Source: Brevundimonas sp.
Lineage (GTDB): Bacteria > Pseudomonadota > Alphaproteobacteria > Caulobacterales > Caulobacteraceae
DNA: 64,000 bases
NCBI RefSeq assembly: GCF_030682035.1
Contig: NZ_JAUXQZ010000031.1
Span: 124,318 to 188,317 of the forward strand
Reading direction: 5' to 3'
Shown: in pieces, positions 41,412 to 54,323 of the stretch
Numbering within the stretch: position 1 is the first letter of the stretch
Layout of the letters: every line of letters starts with the position of its first letter
The notes under the pieces: generated by a model
Database searches by the model: none
The model's input: only the letters and a program-made list of their open reading frames with translations
What the model was told of the DNA's origin: nothing
Made by a program: the position numbers and the translations under genes

Positions 41412-42086
41412 ATGACCGCGAATTTGATCCCCCCCAGCCCGACCCGCGAGGAATATGCGGAGCAGTATGCCGCCGCCCTGGCCGCCAATGGCGACGAAAC
41501 CATCTTCGATCGCGCCGAGCCGATCGGCCTGTTCGTCGACTGGCTGGGCGACGCGACAAGGACCGAGCCGAACGATCCCAACGCCATGACGCTATCGACG
41601 GTGGATGCGTCCGGCGCGCCGGACGCCCGGATCGTGCTTCTCAAGGACATCGATGCGCGCGGCTTCACCTTCTATTCCAACCGCGAAAGCGCCAAGGGCC
41701 TCGATCTGGCCGTCCATCCCCGCGCGGCCCTGCTGTTCCACTGGAAGTCGCTGCGGCGTCAGGTCCGGGTGCGCGGCGCCGTCGAACCGGTGACGGCGGA
41801 GGAAGCTGACGTCTATTTCGCCAGCCGGGCCCGCGAGAGCCGGATCGGGGCCTGGGCCTCGGACCAGTCCCGGCCGCTGGACAGCCGCGCTGCGCTGGAA
41901 GCCGCCGTCGTGCGCGAGACCGCCCGAATGGAGGGGGGGGAGGTGCCGCGGCCAGAGCGCTGGACCGGTTGGCGCGTGGTCCCGGAGAGCGTGGAGTTCT
42001 GGCGCGACCGGCCGTTCCGCCTGCACGACCGGCTGCGGTTCGACCGGGACGGCGGGGGCTGGACGAAGACCCGCCTCTGGCCGTGA
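41412..42086 (+). CDS. pdxH: Pyridoxamine 5'-phosphate oxidase
   Basis: 224 residues from the ATG at 41412. It is the FMN enzyme making PLP. Signatures: [18 protein letters not shown] start, [33 protein letters not shown], and the C-terminal [17 protein letters not shown]. The product serves PLP enzymes such as the aldolase at 25 kb. It is followed at 4 bases by the convergent TetR gene. Confidence 0.97.
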   Translation: MTANLIPPSPTREEYAEQYAAALAANGDETIFDRAEPIGLFVDWLGDATRTEPNDPNAMTLSTVDASGAPDARIVLLKDIDARGFTFYSNRESAKGLDLAVHPRAALLFHWKSLRRQVRVRGAVEPVTAEEADVYFASRARESRIGAWASDQSRPLDSRAALEAAVVRETARMEGGEVPRPERWTGWRVVPESVEFWRDRPFRLHDRLRFDRDGGGWTKTRLWP

Positions 42087-42090
42087 ACCG

Positions 42091-42717
42091 TCAGGCGCCG
42101 TAACGGGCCAGGAACGTCCCGACCGCGTCCTCGACCACCTCGGCGTTCGAGCGGCGGACCTTGATCTCGTCACCGGTGACCAGCGGCACGAAGAACACCG
42201 GATGCTCGACCATGCCCATCAGCTGCCCCGCCGCCCAGGACGGTCTGTCTATCGGCCGCAAGGCTCCGGATTTCGACAGACCGACCAGAATGCCGATCAG
42301 GGTCGCGCCAAACGCCTCCCGCCCCTTTTCAAAGAACCGCAGCGCCACGGCCTGAAAGCGCGGCCGTTCAGCCATCACCAGACGGAAGATGGCGCGGACA
42401 AACGGGTCGCTCATAAAGGCGGCATAGGCTTCCGCGAAACTGGTCAGTTGCTCGCGGGCGTCGCCCTCGATGACTCCAGCCCGCGCAATCTGCCGCGCGA
42501 AGTCATCGGCGGCGTCGTCGATGACGGCCGAGAAAAGCTCGGCCTTTCCGGCGAACAGGGCATAGAGGGTCGCGGTCGAAACCCCGGCTTCGCGTGCGAT
42601 CGGCTCGATCCGGGTCGCGGCGTACCCTTCGCTGACGAAGGCCATGCGGGCGTGTCGGACGATCGCCTGCCGTTTGAGATCGAGCGGGACGGGAGAACCG
42701 ACGCCTGGGCCGCGCAT
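42091..42717 (-). CDS. TetR family transcriptional regulator
   Basis: About 208 residues from ATG 42717 (a GTG four codons earlier is possible, with GGAG in front). N-terminal HTH at ~15-60: IVRHARMAFVSEGYAATRIE then REAGVSTATLYALFAGKAEL. The C-terminal ligand/dimer domain resembles the AefR-like type (AFMSDPFVRAIFRLVMAERP). The ligand and targets are unknown; the nearest divergent partner is unclear. Confidence 0.9.
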   Translation of the reverse strand: MRGPGVGSPVPLDLKRQAIVRHARMAFVSEGYAATRIEPIAREAGVSTATLYALFAGKAELFSAVIDDAADDFARQIARAGVIEGDAREQLTSFAEAYAAFMSDPFVRAIFRLVMAERPRFQAVALRFFEKGREAFGATLIGILVGLSKSGALRPIDRPSWAAGQLMGMVEHPVFFVPLVTGDEIKVRRSNAEVVEDAVGTFLARYGA

Positions 42718-42798
42718 GAAATTCGTCACTCCCTGAAGGTCACAAGGTGACGCTTGAGCCCATGGAGGGTCAAGGGGCGGTGGAACGATGTCTCGGTC

Positions 42799-43446
42799 TC
42801 ATCCGCCGATCAACGGCGCCAGCAGCGGATGGGCCAACACCGGCGCGGCCAGCCGGACCACGGCCTGGGGATCTTCCAGCCGCACCGCGGCGGTCGCGTC
42901 GGCGACAATGAAGTCCGCATTCAACCGCGACGGTTCGGTTAGCCGTTCATGCCCCGGACGCACCGTCGCCAGATACTGGGAGATCACGGAATCCGCCGTC
43001 CGTCCTCGCTCGGTCTGGTCGCGCAGCAGGCGGCGGATGAAACGGATATCGGCGGGGGTGTCGACGAACACCCGGATGTCGAACAGGGCGACCAGGTCCG
43101 ACGTGCACAGCAGATGGGTGCCCTCGACGACGACGACGTCCGCGGCCCGCACCGGCTCGCCTCCCGGCTCCCGTCCATGGTGGATGAAGGAATAGAGGGG
43201 GGCCACCACGTCTCGCCCGGCCTTCAGCTCGGCAAGATCGCGGATCATCAGCTCGTGGTCGCGGGCCGTGACATCGTCGAAGTCGAACGTGGCGGGATCG
43301 AAGTCGGGCAGGCTGGCCGCGTCGTGATAATAGGAGTCCTCGCGAAGCAGCACCGCCGCCCCGTCGGGCAGGGCCGAGACCAGGGCTTCGGCGAGGGTGC
43401 TCTTGCCTGAGCCGGAGCCGCCGGTGATGGCGATGAGGATGGGCAT
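42799..43446 (-). CDS. udk: Uridine kinase family protein
   Basis: 215 residues. Walker A GGSGSGKST (~9-17), then LREDSYYHDAASLPDFDPAT, the conserved DxYY substrate region, and VVVVEGTHLL. It phosphorylates uridine/cytidine in pyrimidine salvage. The length matches Udk. It is divergent from the acyl-CoA synthetase gene. Confidence 0.92.
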   Translation of the reverse strand: MPILIAITGGSGSGKSTLAEALVSALPDGAAVLLREDSYYHDAASLPDFDPATFDFDDVTARDHELMIRDLAELKAGRDVVAPLYSFIHHGREPGGEPVRAADVVVVEGTHLLCTSDLVALFDIRVFVDTPADIRFIRRLLRDQTERGRTADSVISQYLATVRPGHERLTEPSRLNADFIVADATAAVRLEDPQAVVRLAAPVLAHPLLAPLIGG

Positions 43447-43590
43447 GAACCGCTTCCAGGACCGGTGACAACAATTCGCCAGGCCCGTCTAACGGCGGGG
43501 TGACCTGACGTCACGTTGCTTATCACCGATCACGCCGATAGCGTGGAGTTCAAGCGCCTCGAAAAGCAGGCGCAGGCTTGAGGGATCGTG

Positions 43591-45225
<1,635 letters not shown>

Positions 45226-45229
45226 GGCG

Positions 45230-45919
45230 ATGGCCCGTCGTACGCCCGGCGCCGGGTGTGTCCAGACGCTGGCGGCCCTGTCCATCGCCGCCCCGGTGCT
45301 GGTGATGGTCGCGGCGCTGGGGACGCGTGTCGGGGCCTGGCCGGTCGAGATCGGCTATGACCTGCTGACCATGCAGGTGGGGTGGTGGCTGGCCTTCGCC
45401 GGCGCGGCGGCGGCCCTCGGCGCCCTGGTCCTGTCGTTCGGCAGGTTTCGCAAATCGGGTCTGCTGGCGATCGCCGCCCTGCTGGTCGCGGGCGCGACGC
45501 TCGGCGGCTTCATCTGGCAAAAGGCCCGCCTTTCGGCCGGCCCGGTCGAGAATGTCAGCACCGACCTGGCCGAGGTTCCGGGCTTCGGCGACCTCGGCGA
45601 CGAGCGGGGCGGGCAGGGGCCCGGCCCCGCCGTGGGCGCTGAGGCCTGCCCCGGCGCCCTGCCGGTCATGCGCCAGATCGCGCCCACTGCCGCCATCTAC
45701 GCCATTGAGCAGGCCGGCTTCACCCTGCGCGGCGCGGGCGTGGCCCGGGCCGACGGCAGTCAGGAAGGTTTCTGGTTCGGCTTCGACCATGACGCCGTGA
45801 TCCGCATCCGCCCGGGCCGCACCGATATTCGTGTCGCCGCCCGCGACCACCGGCCCCACGGCGGCGAGGCCTGCCGCATGGCGACCGCCATCAGCGAGAC
45901 CCTGCGCGCCGCGGGCTGA
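45230..45919 (+). CDS. DUF1499 family membrane protein
   Basis: 229 residues. Three hydrophobic helices (~13-35, ~48-70, ~78-95) precede a soluble C-terminal domain resembling DUF1499 (AIYAIEQAGFTLRGAGVARA, GFDHDAVIRIRPGRTDIRVA). A low-complexity Gly/Pro linker lies at ~120-140. It overlaps nothing and follows the acyl-CoA synthetase by 4 bases, suggesting co-expression and a possible lipid-related role, which is inference only. Confidence 0.75.
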   Translation: MARRTPGAGCVQTLAALSIAAPVLVMVAALGTRVGAWPVEIGYDLLTMQVGWWLAFAGAAAALGALVLSFGRFRKSGLLAIAALLVAGATLGGFIWQKARLSAGPVENVSTDLAEVPGFGDLGDERGGQGPGPAVGAEACPGALPVMRQIAPTAAIYAIEQAGFTLRGAGVARADGSQEGFWFGFDHDAVIRIRPGRTDIRVAARDHRPHGGEACRMATAISETLRAAG

Positions 45920-45922
45920 GGC

Positions 45923-46825
45923 TCAGACCAGGGTCCAGTCCGCATCGATCGCCGGTCCCGGCGTCGCTCGCACGATCCCCGCCCGCTCCAGCGCGATCAG
46001 ATGGGCCCAGACCGACAGGCTGGCGGCGGGCCAAAGCCGCGAATCCACGGCGGCGTAGAGGACCGGAACCATGTCGGCGATCCTTCGGTTTCCCGCCGCC
46101 AGCCGCGCCAGAACCTGCGCCTCGCGGGCCAGCCGGTGCGCCTTGTAGGCCTCCAGAAACGGTCCGGGCTTGGTGATCGGCGCGCCATGAGTCGGCCAGA
46201 TCGTTGAGAAGCCGCGCCCAATCACCGCGTCCAGACTGGCCATATAGGCGGCCATGTCGCCGTCGGGCGGGGCGACGACGGTCGTGGACCAGCCCATGAC
46301 ATGATCCCCGCTGAACAGGGCGTTCTCCTCCACGAGGGCGAAGGCCATGTGGTTGGAGGCATGGCCCGGCGTGGACAGGGCCTCGATCGTCCAGCCGTCG
46401 CCCCGCAGCCGCTCCCCGCCCGTCAAGACGACGTCGGGCGCAAAGGCCTCGTCGTCGTCTGCATCCAGCGACGCAGAGGCGTGGACCGTCCGCGCAGGGG
46501 GGAGGGCGGCCAGAACCGGCGCGCCGACGGCCTCTGCGAACGGACGGGCGAGGGGGGCGTGGTCGCGGTGGGTATGGGTGACCAGCACATGGCTGACCGT
46601 CTGGCCTTCGACAGCCGCCAGCAGGGCCGCCAGATGGGCCTCGTCCAACGGGCCGGGGTCGATGACGGCCACGCCGGCTCCGACCTCGCCGCGCCCCACG
46701 ACATAGGTTCCGGTCCCGGTGAAGGTGAACGGCCCCGGATTGTTTGCGATCACGCGCCGGATCAGCGGTGAGACCGCATCGGTCCGCCCGTATTCGAACG
46801 CCGGCATCTGGACGAACGGGATCAT
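45923..46825 (-). CDS. MBL-fold hydrolase (LACTB2-like)
   Basis: 300 residues. The metal motif is THTHRDHAPL, with further ligands in STPGHASNHMAF, FSGDHVMGW and WPTHGAPI. A C-terminal winged-helix-like extension (LAREAQVLARLAAGNRRIAD) follows, as in LACTB2/beta-lactamase-like proteins, some of which are RNases. It converges on the DUF1499 gene. Confidence 0.88.
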   Translation of the reverse strand: MIPFVQMPAFEYGRTDAVSPLIRRVIANNPGPFTFTGTGTYVVGRGEVGAGVAVIDPGPLDEAHLAALLAAVEGQTVSHVLVTHTHRDHAPLARPFAEAVGAPVLAALPPARTVHASASLDADDDEAFAPDVVLTGGERLRGDGWTIEALSTPGHASNHMAFALVEENALFSGDHVMGWSTTVVAPPDGDMAAYMASLDAVIGRGFSTIWPTHGAPITKPGPFLEAYKAHRLAREAQVLARLAAGNRRIADMVPVLYAAVDSRLWPAASLSVWAHLIALERAGIVRATPGPAIDADWTLV

Positions 46826-46882
46826 CAGGCGCGGCCCGCCCCTTGCGTTAGGACTTCGTCAACGTTCTGCGGAGTGCCCCAA

Positions 46883-47053
46883 GTGGCCGTTTCCATCGCC
46901 CTGGCTGTCTCAAATCGGCTCCAGCCCATCGCGGCGGCCTTTCTGTGTCTCATGGCGATGCAACTCGCCGTGGCGTCCTGCACGCCGGAACCGGCGCCGT
47001 ATGCGACCCGGGTCGCCATCCTGCGCCAGGTCTCTACAGCGGAACCCGGCTGA
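46883..47053 (+). CDS. Candidate small lipoprotein
   Basis: 56 residues from GTG 46883, with GGAG ~8 bases upstream. The sequence has a hydrophobic stretch (LQPIAAAFLCLMAMQLA) followed by a good lipobox V-A-S-C, then a short polar tail (CTPEPAPYATRVAILRQVS). That is the layout of a very small lipoprotein like those in other bacteria that act as envelope tethers or lysis peptides. The stop overlaps the end of the convergent DUF442 gene by ~18 bases, which weakens the case. Confidence 0.4.
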   Translation: MAVSIALAVSNRLQPIAAAFLCLMAMQLAVASCTPEPAPYATRVAILRQVSTAEPG

Positions 47054-47435
47054 GGTCGTAGCCCGCACCGGCGGCGGCCTCGCGAAGGTCTGCGGCGTCC
47101 ACCCCCCTCAATCGCTCGGCCATCGCCCAGGCGGTGGCCGAGCGCATGCCCGATCGACAGAACATCACGGCCTTGCCATGGCTTCCGAGCGCGTCGAGCA
47201 CCTGTCGGGTCGCCTCCACCGCTTCCGGCTGGGGCAGCCCCCGCACCGGCGCATGCACCATGATCATCCCCGCCGCCAGCGCCGCCTGAGCGAGCGTGGA
47301 GGCGTGGGGCTGACCCGGTTCCTCATCGTCAGGCCGGTGATTCACCACGCGGGAGAAGCCCAGCCCGGCGAACGAGGTCATGTCCTCGACCGTCAGCTGT
47401 CCGGACAAGAACACCTGAGACGTCAACATCGGCAT
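47034..47435 (-). CDS. DUF442 / TIGR01244 phosphatase-like protein
   Basis: 133 residues from the ATG at 47435 (CGGAGA upstream). It has a dual-specificity phosphatase fold: TSQVFLSGQLTVEDMTSFAG, VVNHRPDDEE and the P-loop VMFCRSGMRSATAWAM (C-x5-R). Related domains occur in Blh/BigR-type sulfide-responsive loci and in DUF442 proteins. The frame stays open for thousands of bases on the minus strand, but only this part has family features. Confidence 0.88.
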   Translation of the reverse strand: MPMLTSQVFLSGQLTVEDMTSFAGLGFSRVVNHRPDDEEPGQPHASTLAQAALAAGMIMVHAPVRGLPQPEAVEATRQVLDALGSHGKAVMFCRSGMRSATAWAMAERLRGVDAADLREAAAGAGYDLSRVPL

Positions 47436-47520
47436 AGACACAATCTCCGGGAAAAAGACTTCGCTAAAACAGGCCGATACGCGGTGTGTGGCTCGATTGC
47501 GACAGCGAGACCGCGAACCG

Positions 47521-47536
47521 ATTACAGGCATGTAAT
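47521..47536. promoter_or_regulatory. Imperfect inverted repeat in the divergent TonB-receptor promoter region
   Basis: ATTACA-GGCA-TGTAAT, with perfect 6-base arms, in an AT-richer patch between the DUF442 and TonB-receptor genes. It could be an operator for either. The regulator is unknown. Confidence 0.35.
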
Positions 47537-47657
47537 ATGGATAGACGTCCGTGGGGCTTTGTCTATGTTCCCAGCCTATCTGCGCGCAGTGGGGGCGTAG
47601 AATGACCTTTGCGGAGACAGGCCAGCTGGCCGTCGCTGCTCTCAGGAGGGATGAACC

Positions 47658-50600
47658 TTGAAGATCCAAACTATTCGCCAACGGCTTTTGCAGTCGACGA
47701 TGATCGGCAGCACGGCTCTGATGGCCTTGACCGCCGTTCCGGTGATCGCGCTCGTCGCGGCGCCGACCACCGCCATGGCCCAATCGCAGACGGGCTCGCT
47801 GCGCGTCACCATCACCAGCGGCGGCCAGCCGGTTTCCGGCGCCACGGTGACCGTGAGCTCGCCGGACAGCCTGGTGACCCGGACCGGCGTCACCGACGCT
47901 GACGGCCGCGCCCGCATCGCCAGCCTGGACCCGTCGACCAACTACACCGTCATGGTGTCGGCCGCCGGCTATTCCGACTTCAGCGCCAACGACGTCGCCG
48001 TCGTCAGCGGCCAGGACCGCAGCGTCGGCTACTCCCTGGCCAGCGCGGGCGACACCGCCAGCCTGGACGACATCATCGTCACCGGCACCTCGCTGGCGGC
48101 CGTGGACGTCACTTCGGCGACCGTCGGCACCACCCTGACGCTCGACACCGTGGAATCTCTCCCCACCGGCCGTAACTATCAGAGCTATCTGCAGCTGGTC
48201 CCGGGCACCAAGCCCAGCAGCGGCAACCCCTCGTCGCGTTCGGGCGTCAACTACTCGGACGTCGGCGGCGCGATCGGCAGCTCGACCGACAACGTCTACT
48301 ACCTTGACGGTGTTGACGTTACCGACCCGCTCACGGGCACCTTCGGTTCGAACTTCAACTCGGAAATCATCCAGGAACAACAGGTCATCGTCGGCGGCGT
48401 GCCGGCTGAGTACGCTGGTGGTTCCGGCCTGATCTCGCGCGTCATCACCAAGTCGGGCAGCAACGAATGGCACGGCTCGCTGAACTACTATTTCCAGAAC
48501 GACAACCTGGTTGCTAACGACGAGCACCTGACGTCGGCTGGTTTCAGCACCTACGACTCCGCCGTCACCCTGGGTGGCCCGATCCTGCGGGACCGCCTGT
48601 GGATCTTCGGTTCGTACCAGGTCAAGCATCGTGAAGACGATGTTCTGGACGGTACCACGGGCGCGCTCCTGCGTTCGGTCACCAACGACGCCGAGTATGC
48701 GTTCGCCAAGGCGACCTGGCAGGTCACCAACGACGACCGTCTGTCGGTCAGCTGGTTCAGCGACCCGACCGACATCAGTGGTTCGTCGAGCCCGAGCGTT
48801 CTGAACAACCGTGACACGGCCCGCGTTCAAGGCGGCGACAACTACAGGGTCGACTACACCCGCACCATGGGTGACCTGCTGATAAACGCCTATTGGTTCC
48901 AGCACACCGGCGAACTGTCCGTTCTGGCCGCCGACCAGTCGGTCCGCAACACCATCTCCTACCGCGGCGCGGGCTCCACGCTCGCCCAGCGTTTGCGCGG
49001 CGGTGCTGGCACCAACTACGAAAGCAGCCGCGATCGTGAAGAGTATGGTTTGAACTTCGAGTATTTCCTCGACACCGGCTTCGGTACCCACACGTTCAAG
49101 GCCGGCTACAACAGAACGGACAACTCCTACACCGAGAACTCGACGATCCCGGGCGGCGCGACCTATACCTCGATCGATCAGGCCCGCGCCGGCACCACCT
49201 TCGCCGACTTCACGAGCTCGGCCGGTGGCTGGACAACCCGTCCGTTCTCCCAGGGCGACCAGCCCCGCATTCAGGCTGCCATCCTGGCCAGCCCGACCGC
49301 CAGGGCCTTCGTCGACACGAACGCCGACGGCATGATCTCGGCCAGCGAAGTCAACGCGATCACCTTCTCCAGCACCGCGGGTAACCCCCACGGTCAGGTG
49401 AACGCTGCGCGGACCGTCCAGGCTGTCACCAACCCCTATACGGTGTCCAGCGAAGGCCAGGCGGTCTATCTCCAGGACACCTGGACCCTGGACCAGCTGA
49501 CCATCAACGCAGGTCTGCGGGCTGAGCGTTGGGAGCATTTCGCCTCCGACGGCTCCCAGGTCGCAACCTTCGACTGGGATGTGGCGCCTCGCCTGAGCGT
49601 GGTCTATGATCTGGTCGGCGATGGCCGCAGCAAGATCTTCGGTTTCGTCGGTCGCTACTATGACCCGGTTCGGAACAACATGTCCGACTTCGCCGGCGCC
49701 CTGACCGGTCCGGTTAACAACGAACAGATCATCGTAAACGGCGAATGGCTCACCTTCCGCGTTCGCGGCGGCGCCACGACCCCCGACGCCCTGTTCGCGC
49801 CGACCACCAAGACGCCCTATACGGACGAGTACATGCTCGGCTACTCGACCACCTTCGGTTCGAGCATCGGCTTCTCGGCTACGGTCACGCACCGTGCCAC
49901 GCGTGACATCCTGGAAGACTTCGACCTGGCGCTCTATTCGGACCCGAACGCCACCGCGGCTGACGGTGCGCATGGTTACGCCTTCCCGGGTTCGCCCTTC
50001 TACATCCCGCTTTCGTACTTCGGCTACACGTCGACCCCGAACTCCAACTACGTCATCGGCACCCTGCCGGGCGGCGAGCGGAACTACACGGGCTTCGAAC
50101 TGACGCTGACCAAGTACAAGACGGACAACTGGTTCGGTCAGGCTTCGTATACCCACAACGCGGCTGAGGGTAACTCGAACTCGGACAGCAACGCCGACTT
50201 CCAGGGTGACTGGGTTGCGCTCGACCCGCGTGCTCCCAACGTGTACGGACAGCAGCCGGGCAACATCAAGCACCAGTTCAAGGCCTACGGTGCTTATGAC
50301 TTCGACTTCGGTCTGCAAGTCGCCGGTGTGTTCAACTGGAACAGCGGGGCTCTCTACACCCCGTCGCAGCTGATCTATGGCCGTTACTTCGCTCCGATGA
50401 GCGCTCCCTATCAGTACTATGGCGTCACCGACTCCTATCTGTCGCAACCCCCTGGTACGGAAACCGGTCCGTCCTACTACACCTTCGACATGCGCTTTAA
50501 GTACGAGCACGCGCTGCCGTTCGGTAACGCCGAGTTCTTCCTCGACATCTTCAACGTCCTGAACAACCAGGCTGCTACGGACGAACAGAAGCTGGTCTCG

Positions 50601-50684
50601 GGTAGTGGTCTGTACGCCTACCAGGAGGCCACCAACTGGGTCGCCCCGCGGCGTGCCTATGTGGGCGTTCGTTTCTCCTTCTGA
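47658..50684 (+). CDS. TonB-dependent receptor with N-terminal carboxypeptidase-regulatory-like domain
   Basis: 1008 residues. The start is TTG 47658, 7 bases after AGGAGGG; an ATG at 47651 is out of frame. A signal peptide ends near TTAMAQ. Residues ~44-125 form a CarboxypepD_reg-like beta domain (GSLRVTITSGGQPVSGATVT). The plug is ~135-270 (DDIIVTGTSLAAVD, NVYYLDGVDVTDP, VIVGGVPAEYAGGSG). The remainder is a 22-strand barrel ending RRAYVGVRFSF. D553-E564 (DTNADGMISASE) is a canonical EF-hand loop in what is probably an extracellular loop. Codon usage is slightly less GC-biased than neighbours, as for highly expressed genes. The substrate is unknown. Confidence 0.92.
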   Translation: MKIQTIRQRLLQSTMIGSTALMALTAVPVIALVAAPTTAMAQSQTGSLRVTITSGGQPVSGATVTVSSPDSLVTRTGVTDADGRARIASLDPSTNYTVMVSAAGYSDFSANDVAVVSGQDRSVGYSLASAGDTASLDDIIVTGTSLAAVDVTSATVGTTLTLDTVESLPTGRNYQSYLQLVPGTKPSSGNPSSRSGVNYSDVGGAIGSSTDNVYYLDGVDVTDPLTGTFGSNFNSEIIQEQQVIVGGVPAEYAGGSGLISRVITKSGSNEWHGSLNYYFQNDNLVANDEHLTSAGFSTYDSAVTLGGPILRDRLWIFGSYQVKHREDDVLDGTTGALLRSVTNDAEYAFAKATWQVTNDDRLSVSWFSDPTDISGSSSPSVLNNRDTARVQGGDNYRVDYTRTMGDLLINAYWFQHTGELSVLAADQSVRNTISYRGAGSTLAQRLRGGAGTNYESSRDREEYGLNFEYFLDTGFGTHTFKAGYNRTDNSYTENSTIPGGATYTSIDQARAGTTFADFTSSAGGWTTRPFSQGDQPRIQAAILASPTARAFVDTNADGMISASEVNAITFSSTAGNPHGQVNAARTVQAVTNPYTVSSEGQAVYLQDTWTLDQLTINAGLRAERWEHFASDGSQVATFDWDVAPRLSVVYDLVGDGRSKIFGFVGRYYDPVRNNMSDFAGALTGPVNNEQIIVNGEWLTFRVRGGATTPDALFAPTTKTPYTDEYMLGYSTTFGSSIGFSATVTHRATRDILEDFDLALYSDPNATAADGAHGYAFPGSPFYIPLSYFGYTSTPNSNYVIGTLPGGERNYTGFELTLTKYKTDNWFGQASYTHNAAEGNSNSDSNADFQGDWVALDPRAPNVYGQQPGNIKHQFKAYGAYDFDFGLQVAGVFNWNSGALYTPSQLIYGRYFAPMSAPYQYYGVTDSYLSQPPGTETGPSYYTFDMRFKYEHALPFGNAEFFLDIFNVLNNQAATDEQKLVSGSGLYAYQEATNWVAPRRAYVGVRFSF

Positions 50685-50710
50685 TCCGAACGATCAATCT
50701 GACGAAAGTG

Positions 50711-50741
50711 AATGCCGGCGCGAAAGCGCCGGCATTTATTT
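50711..50741 (+). terminator. Terminator after the TonB receptor gene
   Basis: AATGCCGGCGC (50711-50721) and GCGCCGGCATT (50726-50736) form a perfect 11-bp stem with a GAAA tetraloop, followed by TATTTT. Confidence 0.9.
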
Positions 50742-50877
50742 TGGTGGCGGCTCTCCGGCGGCGGTGGCTGGCAGGCCCTTTCGTCAACGCGCCGTCGCCG
50801 GAGCCCCGCCGCAGAAAAACCATGTGCCGTGGTCAAGCCTTGCAGCCTGACCGTTGTTTGAAACTCCCGGATTCTCC

Positions 50878-51411
50878 ATGCTGATCAGCCTCGTCTCCGC
50901 CCTCGTCCTCGTCATGCAGACGCCGCCGCCGCAGGACGCCGGAGTGATGTCCACTGCACCAGGCGTCGATGCGGTCGAGGCCGAACGCTTCCGGGAGGCC
51001 GTGGCCTACGCCAATCCGATGCCGCGCGGCGCACCGGAGAGCGACTATCCGCTGGTCGCCTGGTGCGAAGCGCTGGTGAACGGCCATGTTGCGCTCGGCG
51101 AAACCCTGACCAACGGCGATCCGCTGGATCTGGACATCATTCGTCTGGGCAGGCTTGAGGCGGCTGATTTCCGCGCCGCCCTGAACGCCGCCGAGCCGCG
51201 TCAAACCACCGCCAGCCGCGCCGCCGCCGCCGCCGCCGCCGCCCAGGCCGCCGCCAAATGGACCCCGCTGGTCGGTCAGGAGGAGACTGTGCGCAGCCAG
51301 GCCTTCGGCCTGTTCTTCGGCCTGCCGGGCCGCTGTGAGCACGCCGCCCGCCGCATCCGAGACAACATCAACACCCCGCCGGCCACGCCGGCCGACGTGG
51401 GTCTGGAGTAG
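50878..51411 (+). CDS. Exported protein of unknown function
   Basis: 177 residues from the ATG at 50878. It has a short signal-like segment (MLISLVSALVLVMQTPPPQD) and a mature helical domain with two cysteines (LVAWCEALVNGHVALGETLT and GLPGRCEHAA). A run of eight alanines (SRAAAAAAAAQAAAK) is encoded by a GCC repeat. Family not recognised. It converges on metH part 2. Confidence 0.65.
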   Translation: MLISLVSALVLVMQTPPPQDAGVMSTAPGVDAVEAERFREAVAYANPMPRGAPESDYPLVAWCEALVNGHVALGETLTNGDPLDLDIIRLGRLEAADFRAALNAAEPRQTTASRAAAAAAAAQAAAKWTPLVGQEETVRSQAFGLFFGLPGRCEHAARRIRDNINTPPATPADVGLE

Positions 51412-51435
51412 TCGACTGAGAGAAGGCCCGCTGCG

Positions 51436-54098
<2,663 letters not shown>

Positions 54099-54102
<4 letters not shown>

Positions 54103-54323
54103 GCGCGGGAGGCCAAATCGAAAGCCCTCCCCCTCGACGGGGGAGGGTTGGGTGGGGGTGGTTGCACGGTGGGAGCGGATTGGCGTTGGAGGCGCCGAAC
54201 CCTCTTGGACGACGCCTCACGCGCTCCGCCGGACGGACCGTCGCGTCCACCCCCAACCCCGACCCTTCCCCCGTCGAGGGGGAAGGGAGATTTCGGGCCG
54301 ACATTGATGAAGGTCGGACGCAT
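54099..54323 (-). other. Bridging mini-ORF across a palindromic element between metH parts
   Basis: 74 codons. The ATG at 54323 overlaps the metH part 1 stop (TGATG). It encodes MRPTFINVG, the same first nine residues as metH part 2, then element-derived sequence (PKSPFPLDGGRVGVGGGRDG and on), and stops on the metH part 2 start (ATGA at 54102-54099). The two copies of the first 27 bases differ at three positions, all synonymous. It looks like the old metH part 2 start displaced by an insertion. A functional peptide is unlikely; coupling is the more likely role. Confidence 0.6.
54117..54296. repeat. Palindromic element inserted between metH part 1 and part 2
   Basis: Arms CCCTCCCCCTCGACGGGGGAGGG with TTGGGTGGGGGTGG on the left, and CCACCCCCAACCCCGACCCTT-type with a TCGAGGGGGAAGGG arm on the right. 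The same arm type occurs at 363-494 and 11886-12031. It is flanked by near-identical 27-base copies of the metH part 2 start. Confidence 0.8.

Noticed and set aside
47034..50510. ~1158-codon minus frame running from the DUF442 gene through the TonB-receptor gene
   Set aside because: Only the last ~133 codons have family features and an own Shine-Dalgarno. The rest is antisense of the receptor gene.
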